Shown one piece after another: positions 1 to 11,746 of a stretch of DNA of 64,000 nucleotides; position 1 is the first letter of the stretch; every line of letters begins with the position of its first letter. Where the stretch lies: NCBI GenBank assembly GCA_903927345.1, contig CAIYMO010000030.1, forward strand, positions 20,332-84,331. Reading direction: 5' to 3'. Below the pieces are notes generated by a model. The model saw only the letters and a list, made by a program, of their open reading frames with translations, was not told the origin of the DNA and did not search any database. The DNA is from an uncultured Armatimonadota bacterium. Lineage in GTDB: Bacteria > Armatimonadota > Fimbriimonadia > Fimbriimonadales > Fimbriimonadaceae. Position numbers and translations under genes: made by a program.

Positions 1-471
1 ATATTCTACGAGAACCCAGGTCTGTACACCGTTAAGGGCGAAATTCCTGACGATATCAACTACACCGTGCCCATTGGCAAGGCTCAGATTCTTCGAGAAG
101 GTAAGGACATCTCCCTAGTTGGCTATTCGCGCATGACCCAGGTTCACCTCGCGGCTGCTGAGTTGCTGGCTAAAGATGGCATCGACTGCGAAGTGGTCGA
201 CGTTCGGTCCCTTCTTCCGTTGGATACCGAAACGATCTATAACTCGGTTCGCAAGACGCACCGAGCGGTCGTGACGTACGAAGACTGGCGAAGCGGTGGC
301 TTCGGAGCTGAAATTGTCTCCCGAATCCAGGAAGATTGCTTCGACGATCTGGACGCTCCAGTTGTCCGAGTTGGTGGCCTTAACGTTCCAATGCCTTACG
401 CGCGAAACCTCGAACTCCTCTGCATCCCGTCCGAAGAAGACGTTGTTGCAGCAGTTCACAAGATTCGATAA
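1..471 (+). CDS. 2-oxo acid (pyruvate/branched-chain) dehydrogenase E1 component, beta subunit, C-terminal part (5' truncated by window edge)
   Basis: Frame is open from base 1; transketolase C-terminal domain text such as DISLVGYSRMTQVHLAAAELLAKDGIDCEVVDVRSLLPLDTETI and VRVGGLNVPMPYARNLE. Confidence 0.9.
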   Translation: MFYENPGLYTVKGEIPDDINYTVPIGKAQILREGKDISLVGYSRMTQVHLAAAELLAKDGIDCEVVDVRSLLPLDTETIYNSVRKTHRAVVTYEDWRSGGFGAEIVSRIQEDCFDDLDAPVVRVGGLNVPMPYARNLELLCIPSEEDVVAAVHKIR

Positions 472-492
472 GCCCCGACGGACATACGCAAG

Positions 493-535
493 CCCGTACA
501 GCTCTAAAGAGTTGTACGGGTTTGTCATTTATTTG
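493..535 (+). terminator. Rho-independent-like terminator after the E1 beta gene
   Basis: 12-bp stem CCCGTACAGCTC-TAAA-GAGTTGTACGGG (one G-T wobble) followed by TTTGTCATTTATTT. Confidence 0.75.
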
Positions 536-585
536 CCAAGGTTTTATTGTTAATCCCGAGGGATTAAAGATAAAATGGAATTGCA

Positions 586-2025
586 ATGGCGGAACTCCGA
601 ACATTCCTTGAAATTCCTTACGATCAGCTCGAAGACCTCAACCTCGAGGCAAAGAAGAAGCAGCTTGACCGAGTCCCGGTTGCTGACTTGGAGAAGCATT
701 ATCTTGCTTACCTCGAAAAGGAGAAGGCGATCAAGGCAGTCACTGTGTGCTTCAGTGACCTTGAAGGTCGGTTCCACATGCTGGACTACGATAAGAAATT
801 CCTGCTTTCCAGCCACGACAACCTTACTTTCGACGGATCATCCATTCGGGGCTTCAGTGTCGTCAGTGAGTCCGATCTCCGACTTGCAATTGACTGGGGC
901 TCCTTCCGCTGGTTGCCTTCCGACGTATTCGGGCCTGGAAAGGTTATCGTATTCGGTTTGATCCAAGACCGAGAAGGGAAGCCTTACGGTTCCGACTTCC
1001 GAGGCCTCCTCAAGGAGTATGCCGATGAACAGGTCGCAAAGAACGGTTGGCACTTCAACCTCGCTGTTGAAGTCGAAGGGTTCCTGTTTGAGGGTCTGAA
1101 TGCCGAGCAGAACTTCGCCTCTGCCGAAGGCTTCAAGGTCGTCTCAAGTGGCGGCTACTACCACTCGCTTCCAAACGACAAACTCCGAACGTTCATCGAC
1201 CGACTCGCCGAAGCGCAACGCGCACTCGGATTCGAAAACGAAAAGGACCACCCTGAAGTTGCTCCAAGCCAGTTCGAGCTGAACTACAAGTACAGCGACG
1301 CAGTTATTGCTGCAGACCAAATTCAACTCTACAAACTCACCGCACGTCAGATCGCAAGCAGCATGGGTTGCACCGCCAGCTTCCTTCCGAAGCCAATGGT
1401 CGGTATCAACGGTAGCGGAATGCACACCAACATGTCCATCTCGGACAAGTCTGGCAAGAACATCTTCTTCCAGGCCGATGGTGAAGATGGTCTGAGTCCA
1501 ATGGCAATCGACTTCGTTGACCGGATCCTCAACAGCGCCAACGATATCTGCTTGATCCTCAACTCGAGCGTTAACTCGTACCGAAGATTGGATCCTCACT
1601 ACGAAGCTCCAAACCAGATTAAGTCGAGCGCAGTAGACCGAACGTCGATGATCCGAATTCCGCTTGGCAATGCCAAGTCGGCTCGTGTCGAGTGCCGAAC
1701 GGTTGCTCCAGACGCGAACGCGTATCTCGCGTTCTACACGCTTCTCCGAACTGGTCTAGAAGGGCCGATGACCGAGAAGATCACCAGCGAGACTCGACGA
1801 ACCCGAACTCGGTTCCTGCCCGACAACATCTACGATGCAATTCGGCACATGAAGCAGTCCGTGTTTATGTCTGAGCTGTTGGGCGAAGACAACAAGGAAA
1901 AGTACATCGACCGAAAGCTTGCAGCTGCAGAGCGAAGCCCGAAGGAGCTTGGCACTCGAGTCAAGACCGGCGAGATCATTTACCACCACGAGGTCACCAA
2001 CCAGTACCTCTGGGGCAAGTTCTAA
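586..2025 (+). CDS. glnA: Glutamine synthetase (type I family)
   Basis: 479 aa; LTFDGSSIRGF, VGINGSGMHTNMSI and DRTSMIRIPLGNAKSARVECRTVAPDANAYL motifs. Confidence 0.88.
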   Translation: MAELRTFLEIPYDQLEDLNLEAKKKQLDRVPVADLEKHYLAYLEKEKAIKAVTVCFSDLEGRFHMLDYDKKFLLSSHDNLTFDGSSIRGFSVVSESDLRLAIDWGSFRWLPSDVFGPGKVIVFGLIQDREGKPYGSDFRGLLKEYADEQVAKNGWHFNLAVEVEGFLFEGLNAEQNFASAEGFKVVSSGGYYHSLPNDKLRTFIDRLAEAQRALGFENEKDHPEVAPSQFELNYKYSDAVIAADQIQLYKLTARQIASSMGCTASFLPKPMVGINGSGMHTNMSISDKSGKNIFFQADGEDGLSPMAIDFVDRILNSANDICLILNSSVNSYRRLDPHYEAPNQIKSSAVDRTSMIRIPLGNAKSARVECRTVAPDANAYLAFYTLLRTGLEGPMTEKITSETRRTRTRFLPDNIYDAIRHMKQSVFMSELLGEDNKEKYIDRKLAAAERSPKELGTRVKTGEIIYHHEVTNQYLWGKF

Positions 2026-2047
2026 ACCTGGTTCCAAGTCGAATACT

Positions 2048-2080
2048 ATGTGGGTCTCTCGATTATCGAGGGACCCACAT
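2048..2080 (+). terminator. Strong hairpin downstream of glnA
   Basis: 15-bp stem ATGTGGGTCTCTCGA-TTA-TCGAGGGACCCACAT (one wobble), then TTTCATTT. Confidence 0.65.
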
Positions 2081-2207
2081 TTCATTTCCAGATCTGCTGA
2101 TCGGCAGTTCTTTTCCAGAACGGACTTGAGTGAATGGGATACCTTCTTTGAGACAAGGTCAATTTCGAATGGTTATACGGTTAAGAGTTGTGGACTTCGC
2201 CAAATAG

Positions 2208-3740
<1,533 letters not shown>

Positions 3741-3748
3741 GCAACCTC

Positions 3749-4159
3749 ATGGCAACATCATTCGAATTGTCCGTCGTAGCTCCCGACCGCGAAGTGGTCG
3801 GGACTCAGTCCACTTCCGTGATCGCTCCCGGTGTGGATGGCTACTTTGGCGTCTGGGCTGGTCACGTTCCTGTCGTGTCCGCACTGAAGCCAGGCATTCT
3901 TGAGTACATCGACGAGAGCGGAAACCGACATCACGTTTACGTGGGTGGCGGATTCGTTCAAGTTGATTCCAGTAAGGTGACGGTTCTTGCGGACGAAGCC
4001 CGACTCGCTTCTGACCTTGACGTGACTGAAGCCGAGAAGGTCCTCGAAGAAGCCCGAAAGGCGCTCCGTGGTGAGGATTCAACGATTGCATCTGAAGACG
4101 CTGTCACCGAAATAGAACGAGCTACCGCTCGGATTCGAGCAGCCAAAGCCGGAAAGTAA
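3749..4159 (+). CDS. atpC: F-type ATP synthase subunit epsilon
   Basis: 136 aa; FELSVVAPDREVVGTQSTSVIAPGVDGYFGVWAGHVPVVSALKPG; directly follows atpD. Confidence 0.95.
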   Translation: MATSFELSVVAPDREVVGTQSTSVIAPGVDGYFGVWAGHVPVVSALKPGILEYIDESGNRHHVYVGGGFVQVDSSKVTVLADEARLASDLDVTEAEKVLEEARKALRGEDSTIASEDAVTEIERATARIRAAKAGK

Positions 4160-4171
4160 CTCGGTTAACAC

Positions 4172-4217
4172 AAAACAAAAGAAGGGCGAGCCAACCGGCT
4201 CGCCCTTCTTTTGTTTT
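4172..4217. terminator. Bidirectional terminator between convergent atpC and the PEP-CTERM gene
   Basis: Perfect 21-bp inverted repeat AAAACAAAAGAAGGGCGAGCC-AACC-GGCTCGCCCTTCTTTTGTTTT. Confidence 0.93.
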
Positions 4218-4227
4218 CACCCAAAAC

Positions 4228-5118
4228 TTACTTGCGACGTCGTCGCAAGAGGGCAGCAACGCCCAGACCAACCGCAGCCATGGTGCCTGGCTCTGGAACG
4301 ACTTCGAAGTTGTACACTTTGAACTCTCCCGAAGCGATCGAACCAGTCGAAACGCTTGAACCGTTGAGATTCAGGTTAAAAGCGCCAAAGCTAGAAGCGT
4401 CCACTCCTGGAACGGCAACTCCATTTGCGAAGAAACTGTCATAGCCACCAACAACCAAGATGTACTTGTTGTTCGCAAGGACGCCTGAGTTTAGCGAACT
4501 CAGGAAGTTGTTAGCGCCTGCGTCAATATCGTCGTTGGTGCCAACAAGAGTTCCTGTCGAGGTGAACAGTGCAATTTCCGTGTCCGAAATCCCGGTGCTA
4601 CCCACCGTATCGAAAGTGAATGATGCTCCCTGGTTGAAGGTACCGAGGTTGGCGTAAGGACTTACTGAGCCGCTGTAGGACATCGAGACGTTGTTCCAGA
4701 CCGCGTCCGTTCCTGCGCCATTGTCAAAATTTTGGAACGCATCGAAATTGGTGACGTCGTTATTGTTCAACCAGAAGAGTCCGTTGAATGAAGCAGCAAC
4801 GTTGACCGTCCCAGCATAGGTACCGTTCCCAGATGGCGTGAAGCTGTATCCGAAGCCTGAATTCGGCATCGTAACATTCCAAGCCGAATCTGATTCCCAC
4901 GTTCCTGCCATTTGGCTGGTGAGATCTCCTGCGAAGGAGAACGAGCTGAAAATCGTAGATGGTCCGGTGTAGGTTCCTGAGAATCCGCCGTTTCCAGAAT
5001 CTCCAAATGTGCCGGCAGAGTTGATGGGTCCTGCGCTCGATGCGGTGTATTGCGCATGAGCCGCCGACGAAACGACCATAAGGGCCGCGATGCTGAAGTA
5101 TTGACTAAGCCTAGACAT
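4228..5118 (-). CDS. PEP-CTERM sorting domain protein, secreted
   Basis: Signal peptide MSRLSQYFSIAALMVVSSAAHAQ; C-terminus VPEPGTMAAVGLGVAALLRRRRK. Start moved to 5118; the ORF extends to 5133. Confidence 0.9.
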   Translation of the reverse strand: MSRLSQYFSIAALMVVSSAAHAQYTASSAGPINSAGTFGDSGNGGFSGTYTGPSTIFSSFSFAGDLTSQMAGTWESDSAWNVTMPNSGFGYSFTPSGNGTYAGTVNVAASFNGLFWLNNNDVTNFDAFQNFDNGAGTDAVWNNVSMSYSGSVSPYANLGTFNQGASFTFDTVGSTGISDTEIALFTSTGTLVGTNDDIDAGANNFLSSLNSGVLANNKYILVVGGYDSFFANGVAVPGVDASSFGAFNLNLNGSSVSTGSIASGEFKVYNFEVVPEPGTMAAVGLGVAALLRRRRK

Positions 5119-5161
5119 AAAAGAACCTCTCAATTCACTTGAGGTTTTATTCTATCACGAA

Positions 5162-5962
5162 CTAGCGTGCTTGGCGACGCAGTAACCTTGCGGATTCCAT
5201 ACCAGGTTTTATCGGAGCCCGAAGCAGCATGAACTGGTCGCCATACTCCTCGATCGGATCCATGCGAGGTTCCATCGCATCCCAGGATGATTTTGAGTAC
5301 TCCTCGAGAATGCTCCGTGCCAACATAAGCTGGTCTTGCTCGACAGGGTAGGTATGAATATCCGGAACGCCGACCTTCTGGAGTCCACGGACAAGGAACG
5401 AGAAGTCATCCCGTTGGGTGATCTCGACATGCTCTTCGAAGCCGACGGCCTGGTGCTTCAGTGAGAGAAACGCTTGGAACTCAGGAACTGCCCAGAGACG
5501 GTCAGCGACGACATCGAGGATGCTGAGCGCACCAACCTGTCCAGCCAATGCATTAGCGACGTGGACGCAGAACTGCAAGTGTTTGCGCTGGTCAAGCTTG
5601 GTTTCGCTGGTGTACTGAACTCGAATCGCGCTTCCTGAGCGTGCAAAGGCATCGCGATAGTCAAGCCTATTCATAATCTCCGAGTTCTTGTTTTTGCTGG
5701 AAAGAATCAGACCAATTTTGAAGCGAATGTCTGAAAAGAGAAGTCCCTCTGCCGGTCCGATGCCAGGAGCCTTCATTACTGCCGCCATAGTCTCAGTCAA
5801 ATCTGGAAGTTTCGTCGTTGGGCTGAGAACCCAATATTCGACGTGGGCTAGATACCGCGCTTTACGACCGTTGAAGTACCGAGCAAAGATAACACCGATC
5901 GCAACGAAGGTGATGATGATGAGCATACCGGCTGGGCTCAAGGTCCAACTCCGCTTGTCCAT
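5162..5962 (-). CDS. Hypothetical protein with N-terminal transmembrane helix
   Basis: MDKRSWTLSPAGMLIIITFVAIGVIFARYF...; ORF extends to 6016 but the start at 5962 fits the membrane anchor. Confidence 0.6.
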   Translation of the reverse strand: MDKRSWTLSPAGMLIIITFVAIGVIFARYFNGRKARYLAHVEYWVLSPTTKLPDLTETMAAVMKAPGIGPAEGLLFSDIRFKIGLILSSKNKNSEIMNRLDYRDAFARSGSAIRVQYTSETKLDQRKHLQFCVHVANALAGQVGALSILDVVADRLWAVPEFQAFLSLKHQAVGFEEHVEITQRDDFSFLVRGLQKVGVPDIHTYPVEQDQLMLARSILEEYSKSSWDAMEPRMDPIEEYGDQFMLLRAPIKPGMESARLLRRQAR

Positions 5963-6153
5963 CGCACAGCAGCTTGGATCTCGGGCGTGTCGAGCGCCGA
6001 ATAGCAGTAGCGACACAGCCCTGCCTCGTTAACATCGGGCCGGCAACAAAGGAAGCAAGAATCCATCTTGCGTCGAAATGCGACCATCTCCCGATTTCCG
6101 AGTGCATACATCAACTGATTCCGAGGAATTCCTTCTGGGTTCAGTCGAGTCAT
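5938..6153 (-). CDS. Small putative zinc-ribbon protein (CxxC...CxxC)
   Basis: 71 aa with CFLCCRPDVNEAGLCRYC; TAAACT motif 6 nt upstream of the start; short overlap with the next gene. Confidence 0.6.
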   Translation of the reverse strand: MTRLNPEGIPRNQLMYALGNREMVAFRRKMDSCFLCCRPDVNEAGLCRYCYSALDTPEIQAAVRWTSGVGP

Positions 6154-6177
6154 ACCGGTAGTTTACTTGTTCAGAGA

Positions 6178-6216
6178 CAAAAGAAAAGAGTCCCAATTCG
6201 CTAGGAATTGAGACCC
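6178..6216 (-). terminator. Terminator of the atp minus-strand operon
   Basis: Minus strand GTCTCAATTC-CTAGC-GAATTGGGAC followed by TCTTTTCTTTT. Confidence 0.8.
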
Positions 6217-6240
6217 TAAATCTGTTTTACGGATGTGAGC

Positions 6241-7101
6241 TTAGCCGTTAAGAGCTTCCGCACCACCGACAACTTCAAGGATTTCCTTGGTGATCGCGGC
6301 TTGGCGCTCACGGTTGGCCTTAAGGGTGAGGGTGTGGATCATCTTGCCTGCCGAATCGGTAGCCGCGGTCATCGCGCTCATTCGAGCACCGAATTCCGAA
6401 GCTGTGGACTCCAGCATTGACTGCCAAACCAAGGTTTGGAAGTAGCGGGGAAGAAGAGTGTCCAAGACAACGTCAGCAGATGGCTCGAAAGCAACCTCAC
6501 CACCAGAAGCTGCGAGCTCAGTCACATCTGGTTCGATTGGTAGCAATTGCACTGTCGTCGGAATCTGCTTAACTGCAGAAACAAACTTGGAGTAGATCAC
6601 ATAAACGGCGTCAACTTCACCAGACTCGAACATTGCTCGTGCCTTCTTTGTGATCGCGACTGCATCTTCGAGTCGTGCGCCTGCCGAAGGGGCAGAGAAG
6701 GTATCGACCATGTCGTATCCGCGCTTGGCAAAGAAGATGTTTGCCTTCTTTCCGTAGCCAAGGATCTTTACGCCCTTGCCTTCGTTCTGCTTTGCAAACT
6801 CTGTTCCTTTACGAAGAATCGAAGTGTTGAAGCCACCAGCGAGACCTCGATCTGAGGTCATCACGATAACAAGAATATTCTGAACTTCTCGGTTGGTCAG
6901 CAACGAGTGCGCAGGAAGCGTTCCCGACGCCGACATGCTGGTCATGATGTCCTTAAGCTTGTCGGCGTAGGGTCTAGCTTCGAGCACGCGATCCGTCGCC
7001 TTCTTGAGGCGCGCGGCGGCAACCAGCTTCATCGCTTTCGTGATTTGCTGGATGTTCTTTGCGGCGCGAATGCGCTGACGAATCTGCTTTAGCGTTGCCA
7101 T
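6241..7101 (-). CDS. atpG: F-type ATP synthase subunit gamma
   Basis: MATLKQIRQRIRAAKNIQQITKAMKLVAAARLKKA; C-terminal NRERQAAITKEILEVVGGAEAL. Confidence 0.96.
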   Translation of the reverse strand: MATLKQIRQRIRAAKNIQQITKAMKLVAAARLKKATDRVLEARPYADKLKDIMTSMSASGTLPAHSLLTNREVQNILVIVMTSDRGLAGGFNTSILRKGTEFAKQNEGKGVKILGYGKKANIFFAKRGYDMVDTFSAPSAGARLEDAVAITKKARAMFESGEVDAVYVIYSKFVSAVKQIPTTVQLLPIEPDVTELAASGGEVAFEPSADVVLDTLLPRYFQTLVWQSMLESTASEFGARMSAMTAATDSAGKMIHTLTLKANRERQAAITKEILEVVGGAEALNG

Positions 7102-8628
7102 TTATTTTCCGAAAGATGCTGCGTATTCTGCGATGCCGGCCTTAAGCTGGTCCTCGGCTTCCTTCGAGATAGCCTTGGAGGTTCGGATCGACTCGACGAC
7201 CTGGCTGTACTTCTCATGCATGAACTTGAGAAGTCCTGCCTCGAACGGCTTAACCTGTTCGTTGGTCAGTTCGTCGAGAACACCCTGCGAACCAGCGAAG
7301 ATCGCGATAACCTGGTCAACAACGTTGACTGGGGAAACGAGGTCCTGCTTGAGGAGCTCGGTAAGGCGTTGACCTCGGATGAGCTGAAGCTGGGTTGATC
7401 GGTCAAGATCCGAAGCGAACTGCGCGAAGGCAGCAACGTCACGGTACTGAGCCATCTCAAGCTTCAACTTACCTGCAACCGACTTCATAGCCTTGATCTG
7501 AGCGTTTCCACCGACACGACTAACCGAGATACCAACGTTAATTGCAGGGCGAACGCCAGCAAAGAAGAGGTCGGGCTCAAGGTAGATCTGACCGTCGGTG
7601 ATCGAGATAACGTTGGTCGGAATGTAAGCCGAAACGTCACCCGATTGGGTCTCGATGATCGGGAGAGCCGTCAGAGATCCGCCACCTCGAGCGTCGGAAA
7701 CCTTAGCTGCTCGCTCCAGAAGGCGTGAGTGAAGGTAGAAAACGTCTCCAGGATAAGCTTCTCGTCCTGGTGGTCGTCGAAGAAGAAGCGAAACTGCGCG
7801 GTAAGCCTGAGCCTGCTTGGTCAAGTCATCGTAGATGACGAGAGCGTGCATGCCGTTGTCTCGGTAGAACTCACCGATTGCCGCACCAGCGAACGGAGCA
7901 AGATACTGCTCAGCATTGGAGTCGGAAGCGGAAGCAAGAACGATGGTGGTGTATTCCAGAGCGCCGTTCTCTTCGAGGGTCTTTACAACTCGAGCAACGT
8001 TCGAAGCCTTCTGTCCACATGCAACATAGATGCAGTAGACGGGTGAGCCGCCTGGCTCGTGGGTCGACTTCTGGTTGATGATCGTATCGATACAGATCGC
8101 GGTCTTACCGGTCTGTCGGTCGCCGATAACGAGTTCTCGTTGTCCTCGTCCGACTGGGATCATCGCGTCGATAGCTTTGATACCGGTCTGAAGAGGCTCG
8201 GTAACTGGCTGTCGATCGACAACACCAGGAGCCATGGTTTCGAGTCGCTGGTAGGTGTCGGTAACGATCGGTCCCTTGTTATCGATTGGCTGGCCAAGTG
8301 CGTTAACAACGCGACCAAGAAGAGCCTTTCCGGTAGGAACCTGGATGATCTTTCCGGTTTCCTTGACGGGGTCTCCTTCCATGATCGAGGTGTCGTCGCC
8401 GATAAGAACGGCACCGACTGAATCCTCTTCAAGGTTCAGCGCAAGACCAACGACGCCGTTGGGGAATTCAAGAAGTTCACCCATTTGGCAGTCAGGAAGT
8501 CCATGGACGCGGGCGATACCGTCTCCAACTTGGATAACGGTGCCAACGTGGTCGGTCTTCGCAGACTTGTCGAATGACTCAAGTTGCTTGCGGAGGATGT
8601 CTGTAATCTCTTCTGGTCGGATGGCCAT
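7102..8628 (-). CDS. atpA: F-type ATP synthase subunit alpha
   Basis: 508 aa; [46 protein letters not shown]. Confidence 0.98.
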   Translation of the reverse strand: MAIRPEEITDILRKQLESFDKSAKTDHVGTVIQVGDGIARVHGLPDCQMGELLEFPNGVVGLALNLEEDSVGAVLIGDDTSIMEGDPVKETGKIIQVPTGKALLGRVVNALGQPIDNKGPIVTDTYQRLETMAPGVVDRQPVTEPLQTGIKAIDAMIPVGRGQRELVIGDRQTGKTAICIDTIINQKSTHEPGGSPVYCIYVACGQKASNVARVVKTLEENGALEYTTIVLASASDSNAEQYLAPFAGAAIGEFYRDNGMHALVIYDDLTKQAQAYRAVSLLLRRPPGREAYPGDVFYLHSRLLERAAKVSDARGGGSLTALPIIETQSGDVSAYIPTNVISITDGQIYLEPDLFFAGVRPAINVGISVSRVGGNAQIKAMKSVAGKLKLEMAQYRDVAAFAQFASDLDRSTQLQLIRGQRLTELLKQDLVSPVNVVDQVIAIFAGSQGVLDELTNEQVKPFEAGLLKFMHEKYSQVVESIRTSKAISKEAEDQLKAGIAEYAASFGK

Positions 8629-8633
8629 GTTCT

Positions 8634-9188
8634 TTATGCCTGTTTCAGGTTGTCTTGTCGGAGTGATTCCCGGAGTCGCTTGAGCGAACCCTTGACACTG
8701 CCGTCAATGACGAAATTGTCGTATGCCACTTTCACACCACCGACAAGGGTGGGATCAACGGCAAATTCTGCTTCGGACTTGCGCCCGAGTTTTGCGCTTA
8801 CTTTCTCGACGATCTGCTTCTTCTCGCTGTCTGTCAGCTCGATTGCACTGGACACAGTGATGTGAACAATGCCTTCATCCGCTCGGCGAAGAGTCGTGAA
8901 CTCGTCGCTAATTGTAAGCAACTCTTCTTCGCGTCGCTTCTCAAGCATGAGCTTGACAAGGTTGCTGGAAAGAGCAGTTACCTTCTCGCCGAGAGCTTTC
9001 TCGAAGAGCGCAATCTTTTCTTCTCGGCCACGATTCGGGCTGAGGAGGAAGGATCGAAGATCGCCGTTTCCGGTGAGGGCTGCTTGAAGGCCAGCCAGAT
9101 CTGCGCCGACGATTTCGACGGAGTTAGCGCTTTTTGCGGCTTCAAAAGCTGCTTGGGCGTACCGTTTTGCGACGCGATCTCCAGCCAC
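8634..9188 (-). CDS. atpH: F-type ATP synthase subunit delta
   Basis: [15 protein letters not shown]-terminus; C-terminal [33 protein letters not shown]. Confidence 0.93.
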   Translation of the reverse strand: MAGDRVAKRYAQAAFEAAKSANSVEIVGADLAGLQAALTGNGDLRSFLLSPNRGREEKIALFEKALGEKVTALSSNLVKLMLEKRREEELLTISDEFTTLRRADEGIVHITVSSAIELTDSEKKQIVEKVSAKLGRKSEAEFAVDPTLVGGVKVAYDNFVIDGSVKGSLKRLRESLRQDNLKQA

Positions 9189-9189
9189 G

Positions 9190-9867
9190 TTAAGCCTTCA
9201 CCTCAAGGTCGGCGATAAAATCAGCGATGAGCTTTCGGTTTGCCGCGGTGTCCATATTGGCGCCAACAACTTTCTCGGCTGCAGTGAGCGAGAGTTCGGT
9301 GACATGGTTTCGCAGTTCCCCGAGAACCTTTGCTTTCTCGGAAGCGATTTCTTCTTGAGCTTGCTTAACGAGAGCGTCGGACTTAGCCGCTGCTTCCGCC
9401 ATCAAACTCTGTCGAAGAGCCTGTGCTTCTTTGATTTGCGCGTTGATCTTCTCGCGAGCTTCCGCTTCGGTGGACGCAATTCGCTTCTCATAGTCGCTCT
9501 TCATCGTCGTCATCTCGTTTCGGAGAGTTTCGACTTCGTTGAAGGTTGACTCAAGGTTGTTATTGCGCTCGTCGATGGCGTTCTTAAGCGGGGTGATGTA
9601 GAAGTACTTCACCGCCGGCATGACGATGAGAAGAACTCCAATCGTCGCCAATGTGATGCCTGGATTAATGGGAAGACCCATGTCGTCCAGCTTGTTAAGG
9701 AAGGCAACCGTCCATTGACCGGTGTGTTCACCGGCGTGTGGAGTTGCACCTGCCTCATGAGCGACGTGCAGAACTTTATCGAGGTACACACCACCGAACA
9801 TCAGGATTGCTCCAATGATGATTCCCGGTAGGGCGCTTCCTTTCGATGATGATTGCTGTTCAGCCAT
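9190..9867 (-). CDS. atpF: F-type ATP synthase subunit b
   Basis: TM segment then long charged coiled coil; position between atpE and atpH. Confidence 0.88.
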   Translation of the reverse strand: MAEQQSSSKGSALPGIIIGAILMFGGVYLDKVLHVAHEAGATPHAGEHTGQWTVAFLNKLDDMGLPINPGITLATIGVLLIVMPAVKYFYITPLKNAIDERNNNLESTFNEVETLRNEMTTMKSDYEKRIASTEAEAREKINAQIKEAQALRQSLMAEAAAKSDALVKQAQEEIASEKAKVLGELRNHVTELSLTAAEKVVGANMDTAANRKLIADFIADLEVKA

Positions 9868-9927
9868 TAGTTGGTTAAGGTCATGGTGCCTGTGCGGTTA
9901 GCACAGGCACGAAAAGCGTAGAGGGAT

Positions 9928-10128
9928 TTACTTACCGACGAATCCGCTTGTGGCGAAGATCGTCAAGAAGCCCATCAGCTCGACGAATGCCAGAGCGATC
10001 AGCATCTGAACCTGCAGCTTACCGATTGCTTCTGGTTGTCGCGACATACCTTGTAGCGCACCATTACCAATCATACCGAGGCCCAGGCCGACGCCCAGGA
10101 TCGCGAGACCGAGACCGATCATACTCAT
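9928..10128 (-). CDS. atpE: F-type ATP synthase subunit c
   Basis: 66-aa helical hairpin: GLGLGMIGNGALQGMSRQPEAIGKLQVQMLIALAFVELMGFLTIFATSGF, with RQPE loop and ion-binding Glu in the second helix. Confidence 0.95.
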   Translation of the reverse strand: MSMIGLGLAILGVGLGLGMIGNGALQGMSRQPEAIGKLQVQMLIALAFVELMGFLTIFATSGFVGK

Positions 10129-10181
10129 TTGTTTTTCGTGTTTCTCCTAGTGTTTTGTTTGTTGTTTGCAGTTACAAATCG

Positions 10182-10907
10182 TTAGTGTGCGTGCGCTTCG
10201 TCGCCGTGGTCGTGACTGGTGACCAATCCGAGATAAACGCAGGTGAGAAGCGTAAAGATCAGGGCTTGGACAAGACAGGTCAGAACCTTAAGGGGAAGAA
10301 GGAACTCTCCAATTGGGAGGAAGGCTGGCTCGCCGAGCTTGTTCATTGACTCAACAGCTGCGTGACCACCGCTCATGTTCGCGAAGATTCGGATTGAGAG
10401 CGAAATGTTCTTCATGATTTCAGAGAACACTTCAATCACGAAGATCATGATGGTGATCGGAAGAAGCGCAAGTCCGAGCTTCGGTCCAGCAAAGTGGGAA
10501 ACGTGACCAATCAGGCCGTTTGCTTTGATCCCTTCGTATTGCACATAGCCAATCGAGCAGAGCGCAAGGCCAAAGTTAAATCCAAAGATTGTAGTTGGCG
10601 AAGCTGGGAAGAACAGAGCAACAACGTTGCTGACAAAGATGACCATCCAGAAGGTCGCAAGCATCGGAAGATACTTTCGACCATGGGAACCGATCGCACC
10701 CACTGCCATGTTCTCAAGGAAGAGATAAAGCTGCTCAGCGAGTCGGGCGGGACCAGATGTAAACACTCGGCCGTTGTAGCCCTTCAGTGCTTTCTGGAGA
10801 AAGAACCCGATGACGAGAAGAACGATTGTGAAATAAAAAGCCCAACCGAGGAACGAAACTGGTGCGTTCGCGATTGGCATCCCACTTAGTTGGCTAAGGT
10901 CCGTCAT
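10182..10907 (-). CDS. atpB: F-type ATP synthase subunit a
   Basis: Multi-TM; SLSIRIFANMSGGHAAVESM segment with the conserved Arg of subunit a. Confidence 0.93.
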   Translation of the reverse strand: MTDLSQLSGMPIANAPVSFLGWAFYFTIVLLVIGFFLQKALKGYNGRVFTSGPARLAEQLYLFLENMAVGAIGSHGRKYLPMLATFWMVIFVSNVVALFFPASPTTIFGFNFGLALCSIGYVQYEGIKANGLIGHVSHFAGPKLGLALLPITIMIFVIEVFSEIMKNISLSIRIFANMSGGHAAVESMNKLGEPAFLPIGEFLLPLKVLTCLVQALIFTLLTCVYLGLVTSHDHGDEAHAH

Positions 10908-11212
10908 TGGTCTTTGCGGTTCTGTTGGAGTCCATAGATGGAAGCCCCAACAACGGAAAGGAAGTATACCAACGTCACTGCCGCCATTGCGCCACCCCGT
11001 TCGGCATCAGCTCCTGTTTTTGCAATTTTTAACGTAACGATTACCGCAGGAAATTTCAGCGCTAGTCCAATGACGCCGAAAACCGCGGCACTTAGCGAGT
11101 TTCCGTTGCTGCCCTCGCCGAGGCAGCGAACCACGCACACAGATCCGAGAACGAACAAAGTTGTCGTCAATGCCACGAGGGCGAACGCGGTTAGCACGCT
11201 GACTGCCTCCAC
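10904..11212 (-). CDS. Small membrane protein in the AtpI position
   Basis: 102 aa, several hydrophobic segments; overlaps atpB by 4 nt. Confidence 0.7.
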   Translation of the reverse strand: MEAVSVLTAFALVALTTTLFVLGSVCVVRCLGEGSNGNSLSAAVFGVIGLALKFPAVIVTLKIAKTGADAERGGAMAAVTLVYFLSVVGASIYGLQQNRKDQ

Positions 11213-11233
11213 CGGAAATCGATTGAATTTGAG

Positions 11234-11725
11234 TTAAAGCCGGTCATTGTTTCTCGAACCGATCATGGCAACCCATGCAACCGCTATGATGCTGAAGATG
11301 AGAGTCGTCCAAATATGCCAGCCCGGATTTCCAGTAGCCTTATTTATAAGGAGCCCGAGTCCGTAGCCCAGCAACGGGGCGCCAATAATGGTGTAAGCCA
11401 TCGACAGTCCTAACCCCATGCCAAGGGCAGTCTTTTGATCCAGACCTCCAGAAACAGAATTTGGCGAGGGCTTGGTGTTTTGGTAGGTCGTCTTTGCCTT
11501 GTTTAACCGCTCGTCAAGGCCATTTAGTTTTTTCGCGACTCGCTCCGCCTCAAGTTCGAGTTCCGTAGGTACCGCTGCAATCGGCTCTTGTCCCAAAAAC
11601 GCTTCGACGCGCGCATCTAATTCAGGATTTTCCGTCAAGGGGTCAAGTTTTGCTTTGATCGAATCAAACCGAGCCTGGATCTCTTCCTCGGAAGGAATTT
11701 CTGGAATCTGATTCTCATCGTTCAT
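11234..11725 (-). CDS. AtpZ/AtpI-like F0F1 assembly protein
   Basis: C-terminal two-helix GLGLSMAYTIIGAPLLGYGLGLLINKATGNPGWHIWTTLIFSIIAVAWVAMI; first gene of the atp minus-strand operon. Confidence 0.75.
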   Translation of the reverse strand: MNDENQIPEIPSEEEIQARFDSIKAKLDPLTENPELDARVEAFLGQEPIAAVPTELELEAERVAKKLNGLDERLNKAKTTYQNTKPSPNSVSGGLDQKTALGMGLGLSMAYTIIGAPLLGYGLGLLINKATGNPGWHIWTTLIFSIIAVAWVAMIGSRNNDRL

Positions 11726-11746
11726 AGATGAATAGTTTAGCCCTAC

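Noticed and set aside
9928-10128. Sodium-coupled c subunit
   Set aside because: The second helix reads VELMGF, without the E-S/T and helix-1 Gln pattern of known Na+-binding c subunits, so proton coupling is more likely.
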